This document shows positions 28,140-37,133 of a DNA stretch of 64,000 bases, one piece after another. Below the pieces are notes generated by a model. It was given only the letters and a program-made list of their open reading frames with translations, was not told the DNA's origin and did no database searches. The translations under genes and the position numbers were made by a program. The number at the start of each line of letters is the position of its first letter. Position 1 is the stretch's first letter. Source of the DNA: Streptoalloteichus tenebrarius (lineage in GTDB: Bacteria; Actinomycetota; Actinomycetes; Mycobacteriales; Pseudonocardiaceae); NCBI RefSeq assembly GCF_024171885.1, contig NZ_JAMTCP010000017.1:1-64000 (forward strand). Reading direction: 5' to 3'.

Positions 28140-28390
28140 AGCAGGCCGCCCGCGCCGAAACCGAACAGGGTCGCGGCCACGAGCAGGATCCGCAGCAACG
28201 CGGCGTCCACCCCCAGCCTCGTGGCCGCGCCCCCGCACACCCCGCCGAGCATCCGGTCGGTGCGGCTGCGGCGGAACCGGCGGACGGCCCTGCCGGCGTT
28301 GTCCATCCCGTCCCGCACCGTCTCGCCGAACTCGCCGACCTTGCCGCCGACCCGCCGCGCCGCGCTCTCGAAAGTCGTGTTCTCGAACAT
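28100..28390 (-). CDS. PspC domain membrane protein
   Basis: 96 residues. Amphipathic N-terminus (FESAARRVGGKVGEFGET), then the PspC core RRSRTDRMLGGVCGGAATRLGVDAALLRILL in pieces RMLGGVCGGAA and VDAALLRILLV, then a hydrophobic segment FGFGAGGLLYVACWLLVPEED. PspC proteins sit in the inner membrane and sense envelope stress. ATG at 28390 with GAGG about 8 nt upstream. Overlaps the 3' end of the GH20 gene tail-to-tail. Confidence 0.85.
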   Translation of the reverse strand: MFENTTFESAARRVGGKVGEFGETVRDGMDNAGRAVRRFRRSRTDRMLGGVCGGAATRLGVDAALLRILLVAATLFGFGAGGLLYVACWLLVPEED

Positions 28391-28505
28391 GGCACCAGCC
28401 TCGCCCGGCGGCACCCCGCGCGGCATCGGGGACCACCCCGGTCCCGACCCGGAACCCACCCGGAGCGGCCCCGGGGCCGCCCCCAGCCGACCTCGGGGGC
28501 CCAGC

Positions 28506-28590
28506 GGGTCCCGAGACTCAGCCGGTCCCGAGACTCGGCCGGTCCCGAGACTCAGCCGGTCCTGAGACTCAGCCGGTCCCGAGACTCAGC
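28506..28590. repeat. Five tandem 17-bp units at the 3' end of the XPB helicase gene
   Basis: GGTCCCGAGACTCAGCC repeats at 28506, 28523, 28540, 28557 and 28574 with at most one change each. The helicase stop codon (28586-28588) falls in the last unit; the remaining copies lie just downstream in the transcript. Confidence 0.92.
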
Positions 28591-30247
28591 CGATCTCGGG
28601 GAGGGCGGGGCCGAGGAGGTCGTCGGCGTCCATGATCCGATAGGCGTACCCCTGCTCGGCCAGGAACCGCTGCCGGTGCGCGGCGTAGTCCGTGTCGAGC
28701 GTGTCGCGGGACACCACCGAGTAGAAGTGCGCCTGGCGGCCGTCACCCTTCGGCCGCAGCAGCCGACCCAGGCGCTGCGCCTCCTCCTGCCGGGACCCGA
28801 ACGTGCCCGAGACCTGCACCGCGACCGACGCCTCCGGCAGGTCGATGGAGAAGTTGGCGACCTTGGAGACCACCAGCGTGCGCAGCTCACCCCTGCGGAA
28901 CGCGTCGAACAGGGCCTCGCGCTCCTTGTTGCGCGTGGAGCCCTGCACCACCGGGGCGTCCAGCGCCGCGCCCAGCTCCTCCAACTGCTCCAGGTAGGCG
29001 CCGATCACGAGGGTGGGCTCGCCGGCGTGGCGGTCCAGGATGGCCCTGACCACCGGCAGCTTGGTCCGCGCGGTCGCGCAGACCTTGTACCGCTCCTCCG
29101 GGTCCGAGGTGGCGTAGGCGAGGCGCTCGGCGTCGGTCAACGTCACCCGGACCTCGACGCAGTCGGCGGGGGCGATCCAGCCCTGCGCCTCGATGTCCCG
29201 CCACGGCGCGTCGTAGCGCTTCGGCCCGATCAGCGAGAACACGTCGCCCTCGCGGCCGTCCTCGCGCACCAGCGTCGCGGTCAGGCCCAGCCGCCGCCGC
29301 GACTGGAGGTCGGCGGTCATCCGGAACACCGGGGCCGGCAGCAGGTGCACCTCGTCGTAGATCACCAGGCCCCAGTCCCTGGAGTCGAACAGCTCCAGGT
29401 GCCGGTACTCGCCCTTCGTCCGCCGCGTGATCACCTGGTAGGTGGCGATGGTGACCGGCCGGATCTCCTTCTTCTCGCCGGAGTACTCGCCCACCTCGTC
29501 CTCGGTCAGCGAGGTCCTGGCCACCAGCTCCCGCTTCCACTGCCGGCCGGCGACCGTGTTCGTCACCAGGATCAGCGTGGTCGCCTGCGCCCGCGCCATG
29601 GCCGCCGCGCCGACCAGCGTCTTGCCCGCGCCGCAGGGCAGCACGACCACCCCGGAGCCGCCCGCCCAGAACGCCTCGGCCGCCTGGCGCTGGTAGTCCC
29701 TGAGCTGCCAGCCGTCCTCGGCGAGCGCGATGGGGTGGTGCTCGCCGTCGACGTAGCCGGCGAGGTCCTCGGCCGGCCAGCCCACCTTCAGCAGGGCCTG
29801 CTTGAGCCGGCCCCGCTCGCTCGGGTGCACCAGGACGGTGTCCTCGTCCAGCCGGGCGCCCAGCATCGGGCTGATCTTCTTGTTGCGCAGCACCTCCTCC
29901 AGCACCGCGCGGTCCAGCGAGGCCATCACCAGGCCGTGCGCGGGGTGGTTCATGAGCTGCAACCGGCCGAACCGGCCCATGGTGTCGACGACGTCGACCA
30001 GCAGGGGCTGCGGGACTGGGTAGCGGGAGAACCGGACCAGCGCGTCGACCACCTGCTCGGCGTCGTGCCCCGCGGCGCGCGCGTTCCACAGGGCCAGCGG
30101 GGTCACCCGGTACATGTGCACGTGCTCGGGCGCCCGCTCCAGCTCGGCGAACGGCGCGATCGCGGTGCGGGCCTCGTCGGCCAGCTCGTGGTCGACCTCC
30201 AGCAGCAGGGTCTTGTCGCTCTGGACGATCAGTGGTCCGTCGGTCAC
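28586..30247 (-). CDS. DNA repair helicase XPB (ERCC3-like)
   Basis: 553-residue superfamily 2 helicase. N-terminal damage-recognition-like region, then RDYQRQAAEAFWAGG, Walker A LPCGAGKTLVGA (about 205), DEVH in IYDEVHLLP (about 297), GLTATLVRED, and helicase domain 2 with VVSKVANFSIDLPEA and GSRQEEAQRLGRLLRP. Closely follows mycobacterial XPB (Rv0861c) from MTDGPLIVQ onward, which fixes GTG 30247 as start. Unwinds DNA 3'-5' in repair. In M. tuberculosis the helicase-associated gene is adjacent; here that homologue lies 21 kb away at 51682, so a block has been inserted between them. Confidence 0.95.
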   Translation of the reverse strand: MTDGPLIVQSDKTLLLEVDHELADEARTAIAPFAELERAPEHVHMYRVTPLALWNARAAGHDAEQVVDALVRFSRYPVPQPLLVDVVDTMGRFGRLQLMNHPAHGLVMASLDRAVLEEVLRNKKISPMLGARLDEDTVLVHPSERGRLKQALLKVGWPAEDLAGYVDGEHHPIALAEDGWQLRDYQRQAAEAFWAGGSGVVVLPCGAGKTLVGAAAMARAQATTLILVTNTVAGRQWKRELVARTSLTEDEVGEYSGEKKEIRPVTIATYQVITRRTKGEYRHLELFDSRDWGLVIYDEVHLLPAPVFRMTADLQSRRRLGLTATLVREDGREGDVFSLIGPKRYDAPWRDIEAQGWIAPADCVEVRVTLTDAERLAYATSDPEERYKVCATARTKLPVVRAILDRHAGEPTLVIGAYLEQLEELGAALDAPVVQGSTRNKEREALFDAFRRGELRTLVVSKVANFSIDLPEASVAVQVSGTFGSRQEEAQRLGRLLRPKGDGRQAHFYSVVSRDTLDTDYAAHRQRFLAEQGYAYRIMDADDLLGPALPEIG

Positions 30248-30501
30248 GGGTTCTCGACACTCCCTCGACGCACTCGGCGGCGGGTTCCAGTCTTCCATCC
30301 GGAGCAGAGTGATCACCGGCGGTGACCGGCCGGTCGCGCCGCGCGGCCCGCGGATCACGGTCGGGAATCGAAAACGGAACGCGTGGGAACGCCGCCGGAG
30401 ACGAAATTAGGCTGGGCGTCACCACGCGTTGGCCCGGTCGTGATCCCCACGCGCCGCGTCGTTTTCCGTGTCGTTCTCAGCGTTGTTCCCGGAAGGTGGC
30501 A

Positions 30502-31002
30502 ATGTCTGCCCGCGTCACCCGGCTCGCCGTCCTGCTGGGGCTCGTCCTCGTGCTGTCGGGAGTCGGCGCCGTGCTGGTCCTGCACTTCTCGGCCGAGGGG
30601 GCCCAGCGGCTCGGCGTCGGCGACTGCGTCGACCTCACCGGCCGGGGCGTCGTGGTGCTGGACTGCTCGGCCACCGGCTCCCGGTACCGCGTCGCCAAGG
30701 TCATCGCCGCCGCCGACGCGTCCTGCCCGACCGGCGACTACGACTGGATCAGCCAGGAGCACAGCCGGCTGGCCGACCACACGCTCTGCCTCATGCCCAA
30801 CGCCAGGGAGGGCGACTGCTTCGCGGGCGGCGACGGCAGCAGGTACGCCGAGCTGAGCCGGATCGGCTGCGACGGCGAGTGGACCGTGCGCGTCGGCCGG
30901 GTCGTCGAGGGGCGGGCGGACCGCGCCCTGTGCACCGCGCCCCAGGGGTTCGCCCGGGTGTTCACCGAGCCCGCCGCCACGCTCTGTTTCCTCAAACCGT
31001 GA
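30502..31002 (+). CDS. Membrane-anchored LppU/SCO3897-like protein
   Basis: 166 residues: one N-terminal helix (LAVLLGLVLVLSGVGAVLVL) and an extracytoplasmic Cys-rich domain with GDCVDL, LDCS, YRVAKVI, DASCPTGDYDW, TLCLMPNAREGDCF, IGCDG and ATLCF. The cysteines are likely disulfide-bonded. Function unknown. It is a paralogue of the next gene: same domain, same spacing of motifs, differing N-terminal region. ATG start; GGAAGG about 6 nt upstream. Confidence 0.78.
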   Translation: MSARVTRLAVLLGLVLVLSGVGAVLVLHFSAEGAQRLGVGDCVDLTGRGVVVLDCSATGSRYRVAKVIAAADASCPTGDYDWISQEHSRLADHTLCLMPNAREGDCFAGGDGSRYAELSRIGCDGEWTVRVGRVVEGRADRALCTAPQGFARVFTEPAATLCFLKP

Positions 31003-31133
31003 CCATTCGCCGCTGTTCGGCGAAATCAGCGGGAGAACGGGCCACCGAAGGCGGACGATTGTCGCCGCCCTGGTCGCCAGCCCCGCCGCGACTGACGTTT
31101 CCGCCCCGCCCGGGGCGCACCTGTGGAGAGGAC

Positions 31134-31859
31134 ATGATGAGCGTCACCCCGCCCCAGCCGGACCAGGACGGCCCGGGGGCGGCCCCCGGGCCGACCTCGG
31201 GGTCGTCGGCCCCGCCCGGGGTTGGCCCCGTACCGATGCCGCCCGTGCCGATGCCGCCCATGCCCCCGCCGCCGCCCCCGCCGCCGCCCGCGAAGCGCCG
31301 CACCGCCCTGTGGGTCGGCCTCGGCGTCGGCGCGGTGCTGCTGGTGGGCGCGGTCGTCGCGGCCGGGCTGGCCACCGCCAGGGCCATGGAGGCGGCCGAC
31401 CGGGAGGCCTCCGCGAGCTCGACGGCGCCCGCCAGGAACGCCGCCGGGAAGCGCCCCGCCGTCGGAGACTGCGTCGACATCGTCAACCCCGGCGACGACG
31501 CCTCGCTGCGGCACTTCCCCTGCGACTCCCCGCAGGCGCGGCTCAAGGTCGCCAAGGTGCTGGACTCCAGCGCCGACAGGTGCCCGGACGAGGACTACAG
31601 CGAGTACTGGGAACGCCGACCCCTGGGCAGGGGGTTCAAGGCGTGCATGACGCTGAACCTCGTCGAGGGGGCCTGCTACCACGTCAGCGACGGCGTCAGG
31701 GACGACAGCGACGTGGAACGCGTGCCCTGCGACGGCGGACGCGCCGACGTCAGGGTGGTGAAGGTGCTCCCTGTCGCGGACCGGGCCGCCTGCGGCGACG
31801 GCACCGCGCTGACCTACGTGGAGCCCCCGACCACCTACTGCATGGCTGAGGTGCGCTGA
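31134..31859 (+). CDS. LppU/SCO3897-like protein with proline-rich cytosolic tail
   Basis: 241 residues. Cytosolic Pro-rich N-terminus with a run of nine or more prolines, basic AKRR, one transmembrane helix (LWVGLGVGAVLLVGAVVAAG), and an outside domain matching the preceding gene: GDCVDI, FPCDS, LKVAKVL, DRCPDEDY, KACMTLNLVEGACY, VPCDGG, TYCM. Two consecutive ATG codons follow GGAGAGG; the first is used. Likely arose by tandem duplication. Proline-rich tails of this type often bind signalling partners; role unknown. Confidence 0.8.
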   Translation: MMSVTPPQPDQDGPGAAPGPTSGSSAPPGVGPVPMPPVPMPPMPPPPPPPPPAKRRTALWVGLGVGAVLLVGAVVAAGLATARAMEAADREASASSTAPARNAAGKRPAVGDCVDIVNPGDDASLRHFPCDSPQARLKVAKVLDSSADRCPDEDYSEYWERRPLGRGFKACMTLNLVEGACYHVSDGVRDDSDVERVPCDGGRADVRVVKVLPVADRAACGDGTALTYVEPPTTYCMAEVR

Positions 31860-32003
31860 CCGCGCAGGACCCCACCGGGGCAGGCGCCGGCAGGCGAGAA
31901 CACCACCGGGGTGGGACGCCGGCAGGCGCGGGCGCCGCCGGTGACGGCGACGGCGACGGACAGAGCTTCGCCAGCCCACGGCCGCGTGGGGCAGGCTGGG
32001 GAC

Positions 32004-34832
32004 GTGCGCGGAGATCGACTGGAGCGGGACCTGCGGGCGGCGGTGCGCGGCGAGGTGGACTTCTCCACCCGACGACGCGCGGAGTACTCCGCGGACGCCT
32101 CGAACTACCGCCGCGTGCCGCGCGGCGTGGTCTTCCCCCGGGACGTCGACGACGTGGTGGCGGCCGTCGCGGTGTGCCGCGAACACGGAGCGCCCCTCAC
32201 CCCGCGCGGCGGAGGCACCAGCGTCGCCGGCAACGCCATCGGCGAGGGCGTCGTCCTCGACCTGTCCCGGCACGTCAACCGCGTGCTGGAGGTGGACCCC
32301 GAGGCCGGCGTCGCCGTGGTCGAACCTGGCGCGGTCCTGGACGAGGTGAACCGGGCCGCCGCCCGGCACGGCCTGCGCGTCGGCCCCGACCCGTCCACCC
32401 ACGCCCGCTGCACGATCGGCGGCATGATCGGCAACGACGCCTGCGGCTCGCACTCGATCGCCTGGGGCCGCACCTCCGACGCCGTCGTCGAGCTGGACGT
32501 CCTGCGCTACGACGGCGACCGGCGCGTCGTCGGCAGGGGCGCGCTGCCCGCCGAACTGGAGTCCCTGGTCCGCGCCCACCTCGCCGAGATCCGCACCGAG
32601 CTGGGCCGGTTCGGTCGGCAGGTGTCCGGCTACGCCCTCGACCGGCTGCTGCCGGAGAACGGCCGCGACCTCGCCAGGGCGCTCGTCGGCGCCGAGGGCA
32701 CCTGCGGCCTCGTGCTCGGCGCGACCCTCCGCCTGGTCGAGGCCCCAACCGCCCCGAGACTGGTCGTGGCTGGCTACCCCGACGCGGTCGCGGCCGCCGC
32801 CTCCGTGCCCACCGTGCTCGAACCCCGCCCCCTGACCTGCGAGGGCATGGACCACCGACTCGCGGAGACACTGCGGTCCCTGCGACCGGGCGCCGTCCCC
32901 GACGGCGTGCTGCCCGCCGGCCGGGCCTGGCTGCTGCTGGAGGCCGCCGACGACGCCACCGCCAGGGCCCTGGCCACGGCCGCCAGGGACGCCGGCGCCC
33001 TCGACGCCGTCGTCGTCACCGACCCCGCCGCCCAACGCGCCGTGTGGCGGATCAGGGAGGAGGGCGCGGGGCTGGCCACCCGCCTGCCCGACGACAGCGA
33101 GGCGTGGCCGGGGTGGGAGGACGCCGCCGTCCCCCCGCACGCCCTGGCCGACTACCTGCGGGACATGGACGACCTGATGGCCAGGCACGGCAGGAGCGGC
33201 CTGGTGTACGGGCACTTCGGCGAGGGCTGCCTGCACACCCGGATCGACTTCGACCTGCTGACCGCGCCCGGCCGCCGCGGGTTCCGCGCGTTCATGGAGG
33301 AGGCCGCCGACCTGGTCGTCGCGCACGGCGGCTCCCTGTCCGGCGAGCACGGCGACGGTCAGGCCCGCTCCGAACTGCTGCCCCGCATGTACGGCGAGCG
33401 CGTCCTCGCCGCGTTCGCCGCGTTCAAGGGGTACTGGGACCCCGACGACCGGATGAACCCCGGCGTCGTCGTCCGCCCACGGCCGCTGGACGCCGACCTG
33501 CGCGTCACCCCGACCCGACCGGTCACGACCCTGCTCGCCCTCCGCCACGACCAGGGCGACCTGCGCCGCGCGGTGCGCCGCTGCGTCGGCGTCGGCAAGT
33601 GCCGCACCGACCACGGCGGGGTCATGTGCCCGAGCTACCGCGCCACCCACGACGAGAAGGACTCGACGCGGGGACGGGCCCGGGTCCTCGGGGAGATGCT
33701 GCGCGGCGAGCTGGTCACGGGGGGCTGGCGGTCGCCGGAGGTCCGCGAGGCCCTCGACCTGTGCCTGTCCTGCAAGGGGTGCCTGGTCGACTGCCCGGTC
33801 GGCGTCGACATGGCCAGCTACAAGTCGGAGTTCCTGCACCACCACTACCGCTGGCGGCCCCGTCCGCTGTCCCACTGGTCCATGGGCTGGCTGCCGCTGT
33901 GGGCGCGGCTGGCCTCCGCCGCCCCCGGCGCGGTCAACGCGGTGACCGGCTCACGGCTGGCGCCCCTGATCACACGGGCCGGCGGCCTCGCGCCGGAACG
34001 CCCGCTGCCCCGCTTCGCCGACGAGCCGTTCCGCCGCTGGTGGCGCCGCCGGCCCCCGGTCCGCCCGACCGGGCGCCGGGTCGTCCTGTGGGTCGACACC
34101 TTCACCAACGCGTTCGTCCCCCGGGTCGGCAGGGCCGCCGTCGAGGTGCTGGAGGCCGCCGGTTTCGAGGTCGTGGTGCCCGACGGCTCCCTCTGCTGCG
34201 GGCTGACCTGGGTCAGCACCGGCCAGCTCGGGATCGCGCGCCGGGTCGCCCGCCGGACCGTGGCCGCGCTCGACCCACTCCTGGCCGACGGCGCGCCCCT
34301 GGTCGGGCTGGAACCGAGCTGCACCACGCTGCTGCGCACCGACCTGCTCGACCTGCTGCCCGACGACGAGCGGGCGCGGCGGGTGGCGGAGGCGACCCGG
34401 GGTTTCGCCGAGCTGGTCGGCGCGGAGGGCGTCCTGCCGGGCCGGGCGGGCGCGGAACGCGTTCCGTCCCCGCCGGTGCTGGTGCAACAGCACTGCCACC
34501 AACGCGCGACCACCGGCGCGGCCGTGGACGTGGGCCTGCTGCGCGGGGCCGGGTACTCGGCGGACCTGCTCAACACCGGCTGCTGCGGGCTCGCGGGCAA
34601 CTTCGGCTTCGAGCGCGGCCACTACGAGGTCTCGACGAAGGTCGCCGCCCACGAGCTGCTGCCCGCCCTCGACCGGGCCCCCGACGCGACGGTGGTCGCG
34701 GACGGCTTCAGTTGCCGCACCCAGATCGAACAACTGGCGGGCCGCCGGGTCGTCCACACCGCCGAAGCCCTGAGAGCCGCGCTGCTCGGCGAAACCGAAC
34801 AGTCCGAAGTGGACAGAGAGGCCGGGCGGTGA
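32004..34832 (+). CDS. FAD-linked oxidase fused to Fe-S/CCG-domain (D-2-hydroxyacid dehydrogenase type)
   Basis: 942 residues combining GlcD-like and GlcF-like parts, as in YdiJ-type enzymes. Residues about 25-250 form the FAD-binding PCMH domain (PRGGGTSVAGNA, TIGGMIGNDACGSHS, GAEGTCGLVLGATLRL). About 260-500 is the FAD-oxidase C-terminal domain (YGHFGEGCLHTRIDFDLL, SGEHGDGQARSELLPRMYG). Then two 4Fe-4S motifs (CVGVGKCR ... MCPSYR and CLSCKGCLVDCPVG) and two CCG motifs (LCCGLTWVSTG, CCGLAGNFGFE). Probably oxidises a D-2-hydroxyacid such as 2-hydroxyglutarate or lactate into the quinone pool; substrate inferred. GTG start at 32004 is best available; RBS weak. Confidence 0.85.
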   Translation: MRGDRLERDLRAAVRGEVDFSTRRRAEYSADASNYRRVPRGVVFPRDVDDVVAAVAVCREHGAPLTPRGGGTSVAGNAIGEGVVLDLSRHVNRVLEVDPEAGVAVVEPGAVLDEVNRAAARHGLRVGPDPSTHARCTIGGMIGNDACGSHSIAWGRTSDAVVELDVLRYDGDRRVVGRGALPAELESLVRAHLAEIRTELGRFGRQVSGYALDRLLPENGRDLARALVGAEGTCGLVLGATLRLVEAPTAPRLVVAGYPDAVAAAASVPTVLEPRPLTCEGMDHRLAETLRSLRPGAVPDGVLPAGRAWLLLEAADDATARALATAARDAGALDAVVVTDPAAQRAVWRIREEGAGLATRLPDDSEAWPGWEDAAVPPHALADYLRDMDDLMARHGRSGLVYGHFGEGCLHTRIDFDLLTAPGRRGFRAFMEEAADLVVAHGGSLSGEHGDGQARSELLPRMYGERVLAAFAAFKGYWDPDDRMNPGVVVRPRPLDADLRVTPTRPVTTLLALRHDQGDLRRAVRRCVGVGKCRTDHGGVMCPSYRATHDEKDSTRGRARVLGEMLRGELVTGGWRSPEVREALDLCLSCKGCLVDCPVGVDMASYKSEFLHHHYRWRPRPLSHWSMGWLPLWARLASAAPGAVNAVTGSRLAPLITRAGGLAPERPLPRFADEPFRRWWRRRPPVRPTGRRVVLWVDTFTNAFVPRVGRAAVEVLEAAGFEVVVPDGSLCCGLTWVSTGQLGIARRVARRTVAALDPLLADGAPLVGLEPSCTTLLRTDLLDLLPDDERARRVAEATRGFAELVGAEGVLPGRAGAERVPSPPVLVQQHCHQRATTGAAVDVGLLRGAGYSADLLNTGCCGLAGNFGFERGHYEVSTKVAAHELLPALDRAPDATVVADGFSCRTQIEQLAGRRVVHTAEALRAALLGETEQSEVDREAGR

Positions 34833-34955
34833 ACTCTCGCTGCCGCTGCCTCCCACCCGACTGGCCCCGCCCCGCCCCGACCTGTCCCGCCCCGCCAAGC
34901 GCGACGAGCGCCGCAACCGCCCCGCGCCGCATCGCATGCGGCACGGCACGTGCGG

Positions 34956-35024
34956 CACAACAGTCTTATCCCCACCCCAAGGGTATGGGGGGAGAAGCGA
35001 AACCCCCACTCCCAACGTCTCACG
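34956..35024 (+). other. Conserved intergenic element, copy A (possible small RNA)
   Basis: Lies in the 461-bp gap between two convergent genes, which holds no credible gene. It shares with copy B (51395-51459) the ordered blocks ACAGTCTT, CCAC, GGTAT, GGGG, AACCCCC, ACTYCCAACGTCTCACG. The G-run and C-run (34987-35009) can pair as a short hairpin. Standing between gene 3' ends it cannot be a leader of either neighbour, so a free small RNA or a small repeated element are the options. Confidence 0.5.
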
Positions 35025-35293
35025 GAGGTCTGACAGAACCCGGGGGCGGTCGATCACTCCGCCGGGTGGAAAGACAGCGAAGTCACCAGTCCGAGTGGCC
35101 GACCTGGGCGCGGTAGGCGGCCTCCGTCGTGCTCGCCGTCGCACCGTTGGCCAGACGGCCGGCCCGGACTCGCGCGGCAGGCGCTCCCGCACGGGGTGCT
35201 CCCACACGGGTGCGGTTCCACGCGGGCGGTCCCGCACGAAGCGTGGGGAGGGGTCCGAGGACCCCTCCCCACCTTCCCGTCCGGTCGCCGTCG

Positions 35294-36058
35294 TCAGCGT
35301 CGGGGCTCCCAGCGGAACCACCGCCACGCCGCGAGGACCGCCACCGCCGACCACAGGACGGACGCGCCCAGCGCCGGCAGCGCCGAGGCGAGCTGCTCCG
35401 CGAACCCCACCCGCGTGCCGTCCCACCGGGCGCCCACCCAGCCCGTCCTGATCAACTCGGTGATCCCTCCGCCGGGGATCGCCAGCAGCACCCACCGCAC
35501 GGTCTCGGTCCTGGTGATCATCGAGACGAACACCGCCAGCATCGCGCCGAGGAACACCGGCATCGTCGTGATCTGCGCGGTCTCCGGGTTCGGCGTGAAC
35601 ACCGTCGTGGCCATCCCGGCCGCCGCGAACATCACGGCTCCGAGCACCACCGCCGCCGCGACCAGCAGCGGGTTGCGCGGGGGAGTGGCGTCGACGGCCA
35701 CCGTGGCGCCCAGCAGCAGCACGACCTGGACGACCGCCAACAGCACCGCCGGACCGACGAGGCCGACCAGGATCGTCACGTCGGACAGCTCGCCGCTGCG
35801 CAGCCGCTTGAGGAACAGGTCCTGCCGCCGCGCGGTGAGCGCGGTCGTGACCGTCAGGTACACCGTCATCAACAGGATCTGGAGCACCTGGACCGCCGCT
35901 GCCATGCCCCAGCCCTGCTCGCCGAAGCTGCCCCCGTTGGTCACCAGCGCGAGGCCGACCACCAGCGGCATGGCCACCGCGATGCTGGCGACCAGCTTGT
36001 TGCGTCGCAGCAACCGGAACTCGGTGCGCCCCAACGCCATCGCGTGTGCCAGGTTCAT
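35294..36058 (-). CDS. ABC-2 type transporter permease
   Basis: 254 residues with about six hydrophobic helices (VASIAVAMPLVVGLALV; GWGMAAAVQVLQILLMTVYL; ILVGLVGPAVLLAVVQVVLL; LLVAAAVVLGAVMFAAAGMA; MPVFLGAMLAVFVSMI; WSAVAVLAAWRWF). The RRQDLFLKRLRSGELS loop is typical of ABC-2 exporters paired with a separate ATPase. ATGA overlap with the ATPase gene. Substrate unknown; regulation probably by the divergent two-component system. Confidence 0.9.
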   Translation of the reverse strand: MNLAHAMALGRTEFRLLRRNKLVASIAVAMPLVVGLALVTNGGSFGEQGWGMAAAVQVLQILLMTVYLTVTTALTARRQDLFLKRLRSGELSDVTILVGLVGPAVLLAVVQVVLLLGATVAVDATPPRNPLLVAAAVVLGAVMFAAAGMATTVFTPNPETAQITTMPVFLGAMLAVFVSMITRTETVRWVLLAIPGGGITELIRTGWVGARWDGTRVGFAEQLASALPALGASVLWSAVAVLAAWRWFRWEPRR

Positions 36059-36993
36059 GCCGCCACTCCCGCCCGCTCGACCATTCCCCGCACGTTGTGG
36101 AACACGTCCTCCAGCGACGCCTGGCTGGCCCGCAGCCGCGGCAGCCGGACTCCCCGCGCGTTCGCCCACCCGACCAGCACGCCCAGGTCCTGCTGGAGGT
36201 CGGCGGTGCTCAGCTCCACCCGGCCGTCGACCACCTCGCGCGACAGCACCGAGGGGAGGCCCGGCAGGTCGGCCACGGACAGCCCGTCCGGCACCAGGAA
36301 CGAGATGCGGGAGGGCTCGGTGGCCAGCACGTCGCCCAACGTGCCCTCGACCGCCACCACGCCCCGGTGCATGATCGCGAGCCGGTCGGCCAGCTCCTCG
36401 GCCTCCTCCAGGTAGTGCGTGGTGAGCAGCACCGTGGTTCCCTCGCCCCGCAGCGCCCGGACCAGGTCCCAGGTGCGCCGGCGGGACTCCGGGTCCAGCC
36501 CGGTCGTCGGCTCGTCGAGGAACAGCAGCTCCGGCCGGGTCAGCACGGCCAGCGCCAGGTCGAGGCGGCGCTTCTCGCCGCCGGAGAGCTGCTTGACCAT
36601 CACCCCGGACCGGTGGGCGAGGTCGAGCGCGTCCAGCACGTCGAACCGGCCCCGCCGGTCGCCGGCGCCGCCCGTGGTCACCGAGCGCCACAGCTCCACG
36701 GTCTCGGCCACGGTCAGCTCCCCGGCGAAGCCGCTCTCCTGAAGCATGATCCCGACCCGGGGCCGCAGCCGGGCCTTGTCGACCACCGGGTCCATCCCGA
36801 GGACCCGCACGGTGCCCGCGCTGGCCGCCCGGTGGCCCTCCAGCGTCTCCATCGTGGTCGTCTTGCCCGCGCCGTTGGTGCCCAGCAACGCGAACAGCTC
36901 GCCCCGACGCACCGCGAGGTCGACGCCCCGCACCGCCTCGAACGAGCCGTACCGGCAGCGCAACCCGGTCGTCTCGATCACCAACTCCGTCAC
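36055..36993 (-). CDS. ABC transporter ATP-binding protein (exporter type)
   Basis: About 312 residues: Walker A GTNGAGKTTTMETLEG, Q-loop IMLQESGF, signature QLSGGEKRRLDLAL, Walker B LLFLDEPTTGLD, switch His in LLTTHYLEEAEEL, and a C-terminal extension ending ASLEDVFHNVRG, the DrrA/CcmA style. Energises the following permease. Start taken at GTG 36993, where homology-like sequence begins; RBS is weak, so a nearby alternative is possible. Divergent from the kinase gene across a 140-bp gap. Confidence 0.9.
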   Translation of the reverse strand: MTELVIETTGLRCRYGSFEAVRGVDLAVRRGELFALLGTNGAGKTTTMETLEGHRAASAGTVRVLGMDPVVDKARLRPRVGIMLQESGFAGELTVAETVELWRSVTTGGAGDRRGRFDVLDALDLAHRSGVMVKQLSGGEKRRLDLALAVLTRPELLFLDEPTTGLDPESRRRTWDLVRALRGEGTTVLLTTHYLEEAEELADRLAIMHRGVVAVEGTLGDVLATEPSRISFLVPDGLSVADLPGLPSVLSREVVDGRVELSTADLQQDLGVLVGWANARGVRLPRLRASQASLEDVFHNVRGMVERAGVAA

Positions 36994-37075
36994 GGTGACG
37001 ATGCTGTCCGGCCACCGCGCCCCTCCCCAGTGCCCGTGCGCACCGATCCGCCGTGCGGAACACCCGGCGCCACCG

Positions 37076-37089
37076 ATGACATCTGTCAT
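37076..37089. promoter_or_regulatory. Palindromic operator candidate between ABC exporter and two-component genes
   Basis: ATGACA-TC-TGTCAT, 6-bp arms with a 2-bp centre, lies in the divergent promoter region, about 31 bp before the kinase -10 box (TAGCGT, 37120-37125). LuxR-type response regulators of this class bind such compact palindromes and commonly control the linked ABC exporter. Confidence 0.6.
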
Positions 37090-37133
37090 GGGTGCACCCG
37101 AACGAGTGAAGCCGCTGGGTAGCGTGCCCGGTC

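Noticed and set aside
34900..35024. Short conserved peptide starting VRRW(E/K)WG on the minus strand of the paired intergenic elements
   Set aside because: Peptide similarity stops after seven residues, no ribosome site precedes either start, and DNA-level block conservation explains it better.
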